64,000 bases of DNA from Sarcophilus harrisii (GCF_902635505.1 NC_045429.1:429935669-429999668), one strand, 5' to 3'; numbered from the stretch's first letter, positions 21,775-32,800 are shown. Numbers and translations: made by a program. The notes: generated by a model not told the origin, from the letters alone.

Positions 21775-22200
21775 GGATTCTAGCATCATAGAACTAGTGC
21801 TGGAAAAAATGATAGTGGCCATTTAGTCTCTCATTTAACAGATGAAGAAATTGAGTTCTGCAAGGTCCCTGACAAATGACTAGTTCAGTGATCCTGGGCA
21901 AATCACTTAACCTGTCTGTGACTTAGTTTCTTTAACTCTTTCCCTTGGAAAACAAAAGAAATTCAGGGATTTAAAACTGGGATTTTGGAAAAATCCAATT
22001 CATCATTGCAAGGCAGCCTGATAGAGTGGAAAAAAACACTGGCTCTAGAATGAGAGACCCTCACATCTGATGTTGGCTATCCCTGTGACTTTGAGTAAGT
22101 CATTTAACCTCTGTCAGACTCCCTCAGATGGAAGGATAATATGGATATTATGGAATAAAGGAGATGAAATAGGCACAGTGTAACAGCTCTGATTCTCTAT
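21775..22200. mobile_element. MIR cluster
   Basis: 21775-21870 is antisense. 21880-21960 and 22010-22190 are sense ('gactttgagtaagtcattta'). Confidence 0.55.
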
Positions 22201-22204
22201 CAAA

Positions 22205-22275
22205 TGATTAAGCACCTACTGTGTGCTAGAAACATCTCTGCCCCCAAGGAGTTTACTTTCTACTGACTGGTCAAA
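22205..22275 (-). mobile_element. L2 LINE 3' tail, antisense
   Basis: Has 'gattaagcacctactgtgtg' and 'cccccaaggagtttactttc'. Confidence 0.55.
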
Positions 22276-22279
22276 TAGC

Positions 22280-22720
22280 CCAAGCCTGTCTGCTATTTGC
22301 TCTAGTTCTGTGAGTATTTCTGGACTTTCCAGAAATACTGGTTGGATTCCCATAATGCGAGCTTCAGCTTTCCAAACGATTCTACTCCTCACGTCCAGAC
22401 TGTGCAGACCTGTTCTGATTTCAAAACACGTAGGATTCCAGAGACACTTTTTTTCTTTGCTCTGTTTCAATTCCACGTTCATTGGGCTTGTAAATATATA
22501 AAAAAAAAAAAGGCCCATAAAGTGGTCTGTGCCAGGTAACAGCCTAAAAACAATACACTTTTATATCTGGGGCTTATGAGAAACTTTAAAATAATGCACC
22601 TGGATTTACATCACAATTCTCCAAATCAAAGGTAAAACTTACAGCCATCCCCCAGAAGGGGCATTAAAATTCAGAGATCCATTTCAGCCCTGCCCACTTC
22701 CCCATGAAGCCATCAGTTGA
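22280..22720. other. Candidate conserved non-coding region with a perfect hairpin
   Basis: Repeat-free. It contains a perfect 12-bp inverted repeat, AGTATTTCTGGA at 22313-22324 and TCCAGAAATACT at 22328-22339, with a 3-base loop. The island continues through 'gggcttatgagaaactttaa'. Confidence 0.35.
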
Positions 22721-22879
22721 CAGCTCTTTCATCCCAAGGCAGAAATCCCCCTTTCCACTTCTCTCCAGGGATCCAATGGCATCGAGTTGGCAAAGGTGTC
22801 CTAGTTGAAGGAAGCAGGTCTTCTGTATTATAGACCTGTGATTTTCTTTGCTTGGGAATTCCCTTCACTCCCTTAGAAA

Positions 22880-23250
22880 AGTCAGAGAAATTAAATGATT
22901 TGCTTGTGGTCAGAAAACACCAAATATGGTCTTATTATCTGCAAATCTCTTGTCAGATAGGTTCTGGGAATATAATTATCCCCATTTTAGAGGTGAGGAA
23001 AAATGAGTCTAGGGTTTGAATCATAGATTCAGAACAAAGACCGTTAGATCTGGGAGAGGCCTGTGATACAACATTCAATATCAGTGCTGAATGGATCCTT
23101 AGAAATATAAATGAAAAATATAAATATAAAAATGTCAGATCTGAAAGGGCCAGTTCTCTTCATTTCAGAGATGAGAAAACTGAGACCCAGAGAGACTACA
23201 AGTGATTTGTCTAAGATTTGAGGTCTAATGTTTCCCACTAAATCACACTC
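22880..23250 (-). mobile_element. Antisense MIR fragments
   Basis: 22970-23015 has 'ccattttagaggtgaggaaa'. 23040-23230 has 'atttcagagatgagaaaact' and 'gtgatttgtctaagatttga'. Confidence 0.5.
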
Positions 23251-23539
23251 TTTTTCTAAGAAAGAGGAAGAGGAAAACTTCTCAGAAACAAAGGATTTGA
23301 TTTTGCTACAACCCACCACCTTTCTTACGGAGATTAGTTGTTAGTCTTTCCTGGAAGGATGTCCCTAGAAGAGATGATATCTTTGAAAACAAAAATTGAA
23401 ACACAGCTATGGGTGATTCTCCTACATCATGGATGTCATGGGTGGGTCAGGATTAGAATTCTTCGGGACACTGATTTATTGAAGGTCCTGCAGGAAATAA
23501 GGAATCAGTAGAGTCAAAGAAGGAAGTCACCTTGTTTCC

Positions 23540-23770
23540 ACTTCAGAAAAAGTCCTGGATTTGTAGCCAGAAGTCTTGAGTTCAAATCATAGCTCTGCCA
23601 ATTCTTACTTTGGTAGTGCTAGATAAGTCCCTTCACCTCAAGTCAGATCAATAAGCATTTGTTAAGTACCTATACTGTGCTAAGAACTTAGTGATATAAA
23701 GAAAGATTTACCCTATTTCCACCCCCCCCCCAGTTCCTTCCCTTAAGGTGCTCACAGTCTAAAGGGTTTC
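23540..23770. mobile_element. MIR head, then antisense L2 tail
   Basis: 23545-23640 is sense SINE ('tcttgagttcaaatcatagc'). 23645-23770 is antisense L2 ('aagcatttgttaagtaccta', 'cttaaggtgctcacagtcta'). Confidence 0.6.
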
Positions 23771-24175
23771 TATAAAAGGAGAGAGTCAGATCTCTTTCAA
23801 CTCCAAAACTTAAGACCTGGGTGCTATAAACCATTCAAATCCTAGTTCTTAGTCCACAAATTACCCCTGGGGCCAAGAGAAGAAACCAGCTCAGGGAATG
23901 ACGAAACCAGGGCAGAGGAGATGACTCCCTGGAAATTACTTAGATTCTCTCTTCCAGGGTCACCTTGGAGCAGTCATCCTTCTTCCTTGTCTTGCTCACC
24001 TTCCTTTATCCTTTCTGACCAGGACCTCTCGCAGATGCAAGGTCACCTGGACATGCAAAGGAGAAAAGTAAAGGGAAGGAAGTGAAGAGCAGGAAGAGAT
24101 AATGGGACAAGCAAAGGAGGTGACAGGGGGACATTTGCTCTGAGTTGCCTTTTGTTTTCTTGGCTCATCCGGCAT

Positions 24176-24305
24176 CTATCTCTCTCTCCTTCCTTTCTCT
24201 CTCTCTTCATCTAGCCTTTCTTTCCTCTCTCTGTGACTTTCTTTCTCTGGGTCTGTCTATGTGTCTCTCTATTTCTATCTTTGTCTCTTTCTCTTCTCTA
24301 TCCAA
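24176..24305 (+). repeat. CT-rich tract
   Basis: TCTCTC, CTTTC and TGTC units, degenerate. Confidence 0.8.
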
Positions 24306-24309
24306 ATAT

Positions 24310-24785
24310 GCTCCTGGGAAGGGCTCTGATGTCAGTCATTTAATTTTAAGGTGAGCTAAGTTTCTCTGTTTTTTCTCCCAGGGGTATTTGCATATTAAGA
24401 CTCATCTTTTCTTGTGGAATAAAAGGCTAAGTCCCTTTCCTCTTAAAATAGAGAAATTTTTTCTCTTACAGAATTCTAAGGAATTATCAAGCATTGAAGG
24501 TGGGACAAGTAGTCAGGAAGCCAGAGGCTCTTCTGGTCTGTCTAAAATCATAAGCCAACTTAGTGGGGCCTTCGCTCCCTAAGAAACTGAGGCAGATTAC
24601 ACTGTATCCTCAGCACTCCTTCCTATGCCTGCCTTTTTGTTGATAGCCACAGATACTTCTTATGGCACTTTTATCTGCTTTGCCCCTTCTCTGGCTGAAT
24701 CTTCAGCTGAGATTCTGCCTCTTCCCCCAAAGAAAAAGAGAAGTGGGATTTGTCATGTCTTTGAGCTTAGAGCTCTGAGATCTCA
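24310..24785. other. No recognisable feature
   Basis: No repeat or gene I can name. Confidence 0.3.
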
Positions 24786-24789
24786 TTAA

Positions 24790-25665
24790 GCTTCTCCTTG
24801 AAAAGCTGGTCTATGGTAGATGCTTCTACTTTCTCTCCTCTCATTCTCTTTTTAACCTCTTCCAAGCCAGCTTCTAATCTCATCATTTCATTGAAACTGC
24901 TCTCTACAAAGTTACCCACTATCCCTGAAGTGCTAAATCCAATGGACTCTTCTCAACCCTCATTCTTCTTGATTCCCCTGCAGCCCTCGACACTCTTGAA
25001 CACCTTTGTTGAAAGGAAAATTCTCATTTGGGTTTTTCACCCTGATTTATGAGACCAAACCCAGGACAAAGAGAATGAAAAGGAGTTTATTACAAATCTC
25101 TCCAGGTACAATGCATCGACAGGCTGATCACTGGAGAGCAGCAATGGCTTCAAGGTGGGGCCAGCTTCCCAAAGTAACCTTAATATAATTCAGTATGACA
25201 TGAGGTCCACTTCAGCAAAGGCTGTTGGACTCTTGCATCTTTGTTCCTTCCCAAGTTCTGCAAAAAATCACAGATTTGGGGTCTCCTTTCTCATCAGGAC
25301 CTCCCCCCAACACTGGTTGTGCAGTGGAATATTGAGTCAACATCGTTTTCAATACCTCCTTCTTTCAAATACTCTTTTTCTTTAGATTTTCATGCCACCA
25401 CTTTCTCCTGGTTCTCCTCCCACCTATAAGACTGCTCCTTCTCAATCCCCTTTGCTGGATTTTCATCCAGGTTATGCTTTGTCACAGTAGGTCTCCCGAA
25501 GGATTCTTTTCTTTTCCCTTGATACTACTTAATCTCATCAATTCTCAAGGATTTAATGATCATTTCTATGGTGATGATTTTCAGATGTATTTATCCCACC
25601 CTAACTTTTCTCTTGCCCTCCAGTCTCTCTCACCTTTAACTATCTTTTCAACATCTTGAACTGGA
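24790..25665 (+). mobile_element. L2 LINE reverse-transcriptase fragment, split by an LTR
   Basis: Left part 24790-25007 has 'agtgctaaatccaatggact' and 'cattcttcttgattcccctg'. Right part 25355-25665 has 'ctttctcctggttctcctcc' and 'tttgctggattttcatccag'. It encodes an HFYGDDFQMYLS stretch near 25558-25595, which aligns with the YADD catalytic box of L2-type reverse transcriptases. Truncated and not intact. Confidence 0.8.
25008..25354 (-). mobile_element. Solo-LTR-like insertion inside L2
   Basis: About 347 bases separate two matching halves of L2. The ends read TG...CA, and the minus strand has an AATAAA signal near its 3' side (complement of 'aggagtttattacaa'). The flanks ACACCT and ATACCT may be a 6-bp target duplication with one change. 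A fossil LTR of an endogenous retrovirus-like element, family not assigned. Younger than the L2 it sits in. Confidence 0.5.
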
Positions 25666-25689
25666 TGGATCCAAATACAGTCCAGAGAT

Positions 25690-25800
25690 TGATAAATGGC
25701 AGGTTAAGTCCAAGAAGGTCGTGTATCGGATCCAGAAATAGAACCCAGGCCTTCTGGCTCCCCAGTTCATGTTTATTAATACTAACACACCAGGGATGCT
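25690..25800 (-). mobile_element. MIR-like fragment, antisense
   Basis: Contains 'agaacccaggccttctggct'. Confidence 0.4.
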
Positions 25801-25849
25801 GAGTGGAGCTGCCCTGGGTGGAGAATTCCCTCTCCCCTTCTGGAAACAA

Positions 25850-26220
25850 GGATGCAGCAGCTCAGGGAATGTCTAACAGTGTTTACATTTCTCCTGGCGA
25901 GACTGCCTAGCAGGAGGCCTCCTTGTCACAAGAAGCTTTAAAACCTGCTCAGGGGGTGTGACTGAATGACAGATGAACAAGCCAGCTTAGTCTTATTATT
26001 AATGTCCCAGGCTCCACTCGGTGAAGTCAGCTTCCCCAAGGGTGACGGAGAGTGGAGAGACAGAGAACGTGTCCCCTTTGAGAGCCTGTAGTCGGTTAGA
26101 AAACCAAAAGAGTCTCACCTGGAGAAGAAGTTCTAAGGAGAAGCCAGCTGGCTGCATTCCTTCAGCTAAGGGGAGAGAGGTTGGAAGCCAGCTAAGGGAA
26201 TACCCAACTGGGAAGTGGGG
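25850..26220. other. Unique sequence, no gene recognised
   Basis: Repeat-free. 25900-26040 has the mixed, low-drift texture of a regulatory element. Open frames on both strands carry no known motif. Confidence 0.3.
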
Positions 26221-26234
26221 GACCTGAATGTTAT

Positions 26235-26560
26235 TGGGGGCTTGCTGTGTGGCTCGGGGCAAACTCTCTGATTGACATTTGTGAAATAATAAAGACTTTA
26301 ATTCAGATCCCATTTCTGACACTACCTCTGGGACTTTGATGTTCCCGTGCCTCAGTTTCTCATTTGGAAAAAAAAGGAAGGGATTGGACCAGATTTTCCA
26401 GCCCTGGAACTATAATCCTATTATAAAACCACCTAGAGAGGTAAGTGCTGTTATTAGCCTCATTTTGCTGATGAAGAAACTGAAGCTGAGAGAGGTTAAA
26501 TGACGTTCCCAGGACCACAAGCTAGTAATCGGGCTTGATGGGAGATTCAGACTCACCTTT
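26235..26560. mobile_element. MIR pair, opposite strands
   Basis: 26270-26415 is sense ('tttaattcagatcccatttc', 'gtgcctcagtttctcatttg'). 26430-26560 is antisense ('cattttgctgatgaagaaac'). Confidence 0.65.
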
Positions 26561-26969
26561 CTGACTATCTCCTATACCTCCTAATGGATGCTTAATAAAT
26601 GAGGAACAACCTTGAGAATAAAGTATGTAGGAGTCAAAAGGGTGAACCTTTTCTCACAGTTTTCAAGGCTCTGGGAATAAGGTTGTTTTGGGGGCCCATT
26701 GCATGACTCCTTTTGTTCGTGGAGATGGTAGAGTCAAATAAACCTTGATATACATGCAGAAAAAGCTGGTTTGGTATGAGCCAAGGAGAGGAGGGTGTGG
26801 GCTGGCTGGCAGAAAAGCTATGCTCTGAGATTGAGACAAGAGGGCACCCAGGACAGATGGAGGGACCTGGGTTAGATAAGAAATATCAGCCAGCAGCAGT
26901 CTCAGAGTGGCAGTTAGAGCTAGGAGAACCTCGGGGGATTTTTAACCAACGGAGAGAAAAGTCTTTGGC

Positions 26970-27095
26970 TATATAGAATGACAAATTTGAACAATTCAGA
27001 GAAATATGGGAGGACTCATGGGAAGTGATGCAGAGAGAAGAAAGATGAGCCCAAAGAACAATGAGCTGACTACCGCTGTGGAAATAAAGATAGCA
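26970..27095 (+). mobile_element. L1 3' end fragment
   Basis: The run 'atgggaggactcatgggaag' then 'tgatgcagagagaagaaaga' is the region just before the 3' UTR of marsupial L1. Confidence 0.5.
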
Positions 27096-27219
27096 TTAAA
27101 GGACCACAAAATTCAGGTCAGATTTAATGGATCATGATGGTATTATTGTCTTTCCCCCTAGAATAGCCCCATGATTTCATTGGTACATATAGTACATACT
27201 TGACAAAGGCTTTCTCATT

Positions 27220-27475
27220 CATAGAGGCAACTGGTGACACTGGGGATAGTGTCAGGAAGATCTGAATTCAAATTCTCCTCAGATATTTGCTAGTTCTATG
27301 ACTCTATCCAAGTCACATCTTCTCTCTGCCTCTCTTTCCTCATCTGTAAAATGGGGATAATAACAGCATTTATTTTTTCAGGGTTGTTGTAAGAACTGAT
27401 GAGGTAATATTTTGTAATGTGCTTAGTACATAGTACTTGCTCAGCAAATGCTTGTTTCCTTCCTTATGTACTTGC
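27220..27475 (+). mobile_element. MIR-type SINE, near full length
   Basis: Has 'agatctgaattcaaattctc', 'cctcatctgtaaaatgggga', 'ggttgttgtaagaactgatg' and 'tgcttagtacatagtacttg'. Confidence 0.8.
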
Positions 27476-27534
27476 TCTGAAACCTCTAGTCTTAGGCTTT
27501 TCTTAGGGCACCAAAATTTAAATGATTTACCCAG

Positions 27535-27770
27535 GCGACAGAGTACTGAGTCTAGAGTCAGGAAAATTCATCTTTATGAGTTCGATTTCACCCTCAGACA
27601 CTTACCAGCTGTGTAATTCTGGTCAAGTCATTTTACCTAGGTTGCCTCAGTTTCTTCATCTGTCAGGTGAGCTGGAGAAGTACCTTTGCTAAGAAAACCC
27701 CAAATAGTATCATGGAGGGTTGGATATGAAGATTGAGCAACAACTCAGAGTCAAAGAGCCAAGTATATGT
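27535..27770 (+). mobile_element. Long-form marsupial SINE, sense
   Basis: Runs from 'acagagtactgagtctagag' through 'cagctgtgtaattctggtca' to 'tggatatgaagattgagcaa'. Confidence 0.8.
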
Positions 27771-27929
27771 AAGAACTTGAACTTGAAGTGCTCCAAGGAC
27801 CAATGAATTCTTTATCCATTATATCCATATTTTGATGACTCTTCTCTTTTGGGGACTCACTAATTGAAGTTCAAATCAATATCCTCCTATTCTATTAACA
27901 TATAAATTCCAGAAGCCAATGCTTTTGGT

Positions 27930-28310
27930 AGCATGGGGTAGAGGATAGAAGGCTAGTTTTAAATGGAGCCAAAGGAGATGGGTTCAAATTTTGATTCTTG
28001 TTACTTACTGTTACTATTACTGTGGATGACATTGGATAAGTCACAACTTCCTTGAAGGTCAATTTCCTAAATGAGGGGATTGGCTTAATATGATGGCTAA
28101 GGTCCCAGTTCTAAACTTCTAAGGATGAATTTAAGCTGTCAGTAGCCCAGGCATCTCTCTAGGAGCACAGTGATAAGACAAAAGATCCGGGGTTCTAATT
28201 CTGGATTCTGCCACCTACTAGCAGTTTATGATCTTGGGCAGTTACCTAACCTCTCCTGGCTTATTTACTCACTTTTAAAAAAATATGCTGGACCAATTAA
28301 AGGTTGATTG
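27930..28310 (+). mobile_element. Two sense MIR-type SINEs
   Basis: 27930-28130 ('agatgggttcaaattttgat', 'gacattggataagtcacaac') and 28165-28300 ('gccacctactagcagtttat'). Confidence 0.6.
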
Positions 28311-28519
28311 GATTACTCATGCCGATCCTTCATTTAGTTATTTTGCTAAGCTATTTTCAGAGAATATGTTAGTACATATGTTTATTTAGATTTGTTTGGT
28401 AAGATAAAAACAATACCTTCCTCCTCCCATTGGGAAAAAAGAACACTAGTCAGACAAGGGAAACCTGATTTTATCAAGTGAAATCTCATTCAGAGTAAGA
28501 GAGACAGACTAAGTGAAAT

Positions 28520-28760
28520 CATTTTTTTTCTTTTAAAATTTTATTGATATTTTTAGTTGCTGTATTACAGTCATTCCTAAACATGCCTTTTCCTAACCCC
28601 TTTTCAATGAGTCATCCCTGGTGACAATGGAAACAATAAAAAAAAAATTAAAGGAAGAGAAAAATAGCAATTAAGTAAAACCAGACAACACATCCACTGA
28701 CTATTGAGTATTCATGTTTGTATGTGCACGTGCGTACACCTGCCCAATGTCCTGTCCACA
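28520..28760 (-). mobile_element. Probable L1 3' UTR, antisense
   Basis: 'ttttattgatatttttagtt' followed by 'ttcctaaccccttttcaatg', then 'aattaagtaaaaccagacaa', resembles an antisense L1 3' UTR. Confidence 0.4.
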
Positions 28761-28799
28761 TAGTTCTTGATCTTTGGACTTCAAAATTATGATATCATA

Positions 28800-29095
28800 G
28801 AGAATGGGTTTGGAGTCAAAAGGAGCAGTTAAAATTCAGCTTCAAGTGTGTGAACTTGAACAAGTCATTTAACCACTGCCTGCCTCCAGTTTCTTCACCA
28901 GACAATAACAGTTCCTACCTCCCAGAGATGTGAAAATCAAGTAATATTTGTGAAGCTCTTAGCTACAATAGCAGCCTCTACCTCCCAGAGATGTTGTGAA
29001 AATCAACTGAGATAAGATTCATCAAGTGCTTGGTTCAGTGCCTGGCACATAACAGATGCCATATAAATGCAATGATGATGATGAAGATAAAGTTA
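28800..29095 (+). mobile_element. MIR-type SINE with internal tandem duplication
   Basis: The core 'ctacctcccagagatg' plus 'gtgaaaatcaa' occurs twice, near 28915-28945 and 28978-29008. The tail 'ggttcagtgcctggcacata' is present once. Confidence 0.7.
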
Positions 29096-29109
29096 TTAAG
29101 GATGCAGCC

Positions 29110-29428
29110 TCTCATTCTTTCTTAGAGATTATAAACTCCTGGAGCACTGGGACTGTGCAGTATCTTACACACGATTGTGGTTCTCCTGTATAGTAAACTA
29201 TCATTAACTTCTCTCCAAATACAGAGCAAGGTCCCTTTCCCAGCTTCCCTTTCAGACTGGCTTCCATCTGTTCTTTATATACCTACTGCAGTATTGTCTA
29301 TGTCCTCTTTATATTAGAATTTGTGCTCCTCGAGGGCAGAGCTGTGTTTGCTTCTCTTTGTATCCTGAGAGTTTAGCACAGTGCCTGCCACTGTATAAGG
29401 GTTTAAAAAATAAATATTGACTGACTAG
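29110..29428 (+). mobile_element. L2 LINE 3' end
   Basis: Reads 'gaatttgtgctcctcgaggg', 'ttagcacagtgcctgccact' and ends 'ataaatattgactgactag'. A second, weaker tail-like unit lies at 29130-29180. Confidence 0.7.
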
Positions 29429-29589
29429 CTTTCAGTCTTGTGAAGCTCCAGTTATAGTTTTAAGGATTAGATGGCCTTTGAGAGTCATTTTCATCTATCA
29501 ACATCTCTATCTCCTAAGAAATAAAGCAAACTAGTATCATTACCATCATTATTATTGTTATTTTAATTGTTAAGAAGGGGAGGGAGGTG

Positions 29590-29870
29590 GGAGAGGGCCA
29601 AGGTCTCTGAATTTCCAGGCAACAGATGGACAATAGCTGGACTCATCCCGGCTGAAGAAACAGCTGCTTCCTCCTGATGAGCAAGCTTAGGAAAGGGCCA
29701 ATTAACTCCTAGTCTTTAGCCTTCTTCAGGGTAACTTGACCTCCTGAGCAGCCAACCGCCAAGCTGATGATGCTCAGTGCCAATGGGAAGATTCTGGGCT
29801 CATCAGTGCTGAGCAAATCCTAGGCTGGTAAATTAATAAATTCGGGTTGTCTGGAAGAGGGAGTGAACCA
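29590..29870. other. Candidate conserved non-coding element
   Basis: Repeat-free, with 'agaaacagctgcttcctcct', 'ggccaattaactcctagtct' and 'gctggtaaattaataaattc'. No coding frame. Confidence 0.35.
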
Positions 29871-30059
29871 AAGGGTCAGGTGTGGAGGCAGAGAAATGGT
29901 GGCACTGGGGTAGAGTCTTTACCCATTTACCTACAACTAGGATGGATGTAGGATCAACTATTTGATTCAGTTGTGTCTGGTCTGGCTTTTGAAGGCAAAG
30001 GCTTTTGAGTCCAAGTGGGATAGAAGTGAAGGTGCTAATATTGCTGCTTCTTCCTGGAG

Positions 30060-30279
30060 CTGGCTAAATGGTATGGTGGACAGACAAAAGAAACCTTGTG
30101 CCACAAAGTCCTTAAGTACAAATCCATCTTCAGATACTTAGTAGCTGGGAAAGTCATAAAATCTTCCCCATCTGTAAAATGGGTATAACAATAGCACTTG
30201 CCTCTCAGGAATCTTGTGACGATAAAATCAATTAAGAGGTTTTAGAGTATTTTTCAGATCTTAAAGCACAAAATTCTTG
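30060..30279 (+). mobile_element. MIR-type SINE
   Basis: Ends in the usual 3' part ('atcttccccatctgtaaaat', 'tttcagatcttaaagcac'). It leads straight into the CTA array, as these SINEs often do. Confidence 0.7.
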
Positions 30280-30382
30280 CTACTACTACTACCATCATCA
30301 CTACTACCACTACTACTTCTTCTACTACTACCATTACTTCTATTACTATGATTGTTGTGGTAGTTGTAGTAGTAGTAGTAGT

Positions 30383-30421
<39 letters not shown>

Positions 30422-30590
30422 GGTGGTGTTATAGTAGTGATAATAATAGTGATAGTGGTAGGAGTAGAAATAGAAGTATCAGTAGTGGTAGTAGTAATAG
30501 TATTATTACTATTAGTAGTAGTAATAGTGGTAATAGTAATGGTGATTATAGTAATAGTAGTCATAGTAGTACTAATAGAAGTGTTATTCT
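30280..30590. repeat. Inverted CTA / TAG trinucleotide array with (CAG)9
   Basis: 30280-30350 is CTA/CCA-type. From 30358 the array flips to TAG/TGG-type. A perfect (CAG)9 sits at 30385-30411 between TAG runs. The Thr- and Val-rich frames here are its translation. Confidence 0.95.
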
Positions 30591-30649
30591 GGGAGGGAGG
30601 TGTCTCAAGTAGATTGCAGGCTCAATACAAATAGGACAGTCAAAAACAA

Positions 30650-30865
30650 GCACAAATTGTAGTTTGTTAATATACGCATGGCAGCTTCCAGGTGCTCTAT
30701 TGTGCATAGAAGCAGGGACCAGTGCATTAAGGGCTGGCTGCCAAATCAGGATGACCAGTATTTAGGATCCCTAAAACATGATTATATAACCTTAGTCAAG
30801 TCACTTCTCTCTCAGGGCCAGAGGCAGCTTTCTAAGACTATAAGTTACCATAGGAGGTGCTGACC
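30650..30865 (+). mobile_element. MIR-variant SINE, sense
   Basis: Has 'accttagtcaagtcacttct' and the variant tail 'ctaagactataagttaccat', as at 6563-6715. Confidence 0.6.
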
Positions 30866-30899
30866 TGAATTAGTGTTATTCATCGAGAAGATCCTTAAT

Positions 30900-31035
30900 C
30901 AATCAACCTACAAGTATTTATTTGATACTTACTATGTGCCATGTACTGTGCTAGGTTTTGGAAACAAGAAAGAGAAAGTGAGATTGGTTTCTAATTTCAA
31001 AGAACTTACAATACAATCTTGAGTCTTGACCAGTA
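30900..31035 (-). mobile_element. L2 LINE 3' tail, antisense
   Basis: Has 'atttgatacttactatgtgc' and 'tgtactgtgctaggttttgg'. Confidence 0.65.
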
Positions 31036-31119
31036 AAAAGAAATCTTTTATATGAGAGGTGAAATCCCACTGTTTTGAATCCTTAGTTAAATTTCCTTCT
31101 GTGTCTATTTCTAGGTGTC

Positions 31120-31555
31120 ATCTTTAGGAAGATTAACAAGCTGGAATATACCTACAAAATGGAAAAGGGAATTAGAAGCTGTGCTAGGTGAAGGAGCCGG
31201 AGAATAGAATGTTGAGGGGATTTAATTGTTGTCTTCAAGGCTATGATGTGAAAGGGGAATAAGAAATGGTCTGCTTGGTCCCAAGGGGCAGAACCAGGAA
31301 TGATTGGGGGGTTTGGAGTGGGGACAGGAGAAGGTTTCAGTTTGATGAAAGGAAAGGAAAAGATTTCAAATCATTAGAGTTATCCCAAACTGCATGGACC
31401 GTCTGACTGAGGAGGTAATGAATGGGTTTCTCATGCTGAAGATCTTCAAGCAGACTCTGGATGGCCCCTTGTCAGGACACTGGAGAGGGGATGTTTGGTC
31501 TGGTGAAAATTAGATTAGACGGACTCTGATGTCTCTTGTGAATCTAAGACCGGGT
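31120..31555 (+). mobile_element. L3/CR1-clade LINE 3' end
   Basis: Has 'ttgttgtcttcaaggctatg', 'gtctgcttggtcccaagggg', 'gatcttcaagcagactctgg' and 'ggactctgatgtctcttgtg', the usual order of a CR1-like 3' part. Confidence 0.7.
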
Positions 31556-31744
31556 CTCAGTGAATTCCTTCCTCTGGCACTTGTAAGAACATTAACTGCT
31601 AAAATTTTTCAGTTCAGGTTCTTTCTCACTAGACCCAGATTTCTGGGAAAGAAAAAAATTTCATTCTGATTTGAAGACTTGGTCACCACGATATCTTTCA
31701 CTTGAATTATTATTTTTTGTAGGTTTATTTGCTTCTTATTTTTA

Positions 31745-31965
31745 GTATGGGGGACAGAGCAATGAATGCACTTGAAGTAAAATTCTGTTTCAGACACTTA
31801 TGAACTAGATGAGTCACTTAACTTCTCTCACCTTCATTTTTCTTATCTATAAAATGAGGATAAAAATAGAATTTACTCCTCAGGATTGTTGTGAACATCA
31901 AATGAGATATAAGAATAAAGCATTTTGTAAATCTTACAGAGCTATATAAATGTGAGTGAATATTA
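31745..31965 (+). mobile_element. MIR-type SINE, sense
   Basis: Has 'gatgagtcacttaacttctc' and 'aggattgttgtgaacatcaa'. Confidence 0.75.
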
Positions 31966-31984
31966 TTTGATGGGGGGAGGGGGG

Positions 31985-32235
31985 ACTGAGATAGTGCATT
32001 GGATAGGACATGTGGCCTGGAGTCACGAAGACTCATCTTCCTGAGTTCAAATCTAGTCTAGTCTCAGACACTTAGTAGCTGCATGATCCTGGGAAAATCA
32101 CTTCACCCTGTTTGCATCGGTTTTCTCAACTGTCTAATGAGCTGAAGAAGGAAATGGCAACTCCTTCCAGTATCTTTACTAAGAAATCCCCAAATGAGGT
32201 CACAGATAGTTGGATATGACTGAAACATGATAGAA
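31985..32235 (+). mobile_element. Long-form marsupial SINE, sense
   Basis: Has 'gtgcattggataggacatgt', 'gagctgaagaaggaaatggc' and ends 'tggatatgactgaaacatga'. Confidence 0.85.
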
Positions 32236-32489
32236 TACCTAAATTTTATAGATAATTGTCTTAATTTTCTCTTCTTTTCTCATCAGACCTACTAAAAGGA
32301 AAGTCTATGATCCAGTGGCTCTGTGAGATGGAATAATGAATCAGCTCTTCGCCCACCAACAGATGATTACTCACTGACTTAGATGATAGGATTAGCTCTA
32401 CACTAACCTTTACCCTCAAAGAATTTTAGTGTTTCTACAGAATCCCTTAAAAAAAGAGGGATTTTTATAGATACTAGAGTGGATATTGC

Positions 32490-32800
32490 TAGAGAAAAAA
32501 GGGGAAAAGTGGAAAAAGTGCACTGAATTTGCATTCAGAAGACCTGGTTTCAAGTCTCAGCTTTGTTGAAGACAACATAATGGGCCTCAGTTCCTCCTTT
32601 GTAAAATGAGGGCTTTGGGAATATCCATTTTTCGCAATTGTATGCATTCTTGTATATATTCATGTGCATACATACTGACTCCCAGATAATATGTAAACTT
32701 CCTGATGGGCAGGGCAGTCTTTTCTATCCTCAGCTCTGAGTTCCTGGCATGATACACAATAGGGGCTTAATAAATGTTTTCAAATTGACCAGCCCTGTTC
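32490..32800 (+). mobile_element. MIR fragment, then L2 3' tail
   Basis: 32500-32620 is MIR ('acctggtttcaagtctcagc'). 32640-32800 is L2 ('gtaaacttcctgatgggcag', 'ggggcttaataaatgttttc'). Confidence 0.65.

Noticed and set aside
30346-30634. Thr- and Val-rich frames resembling membrane or repeat proteins
   Set aside because: They translate the TAG/CAG triplet array in shifted phases.
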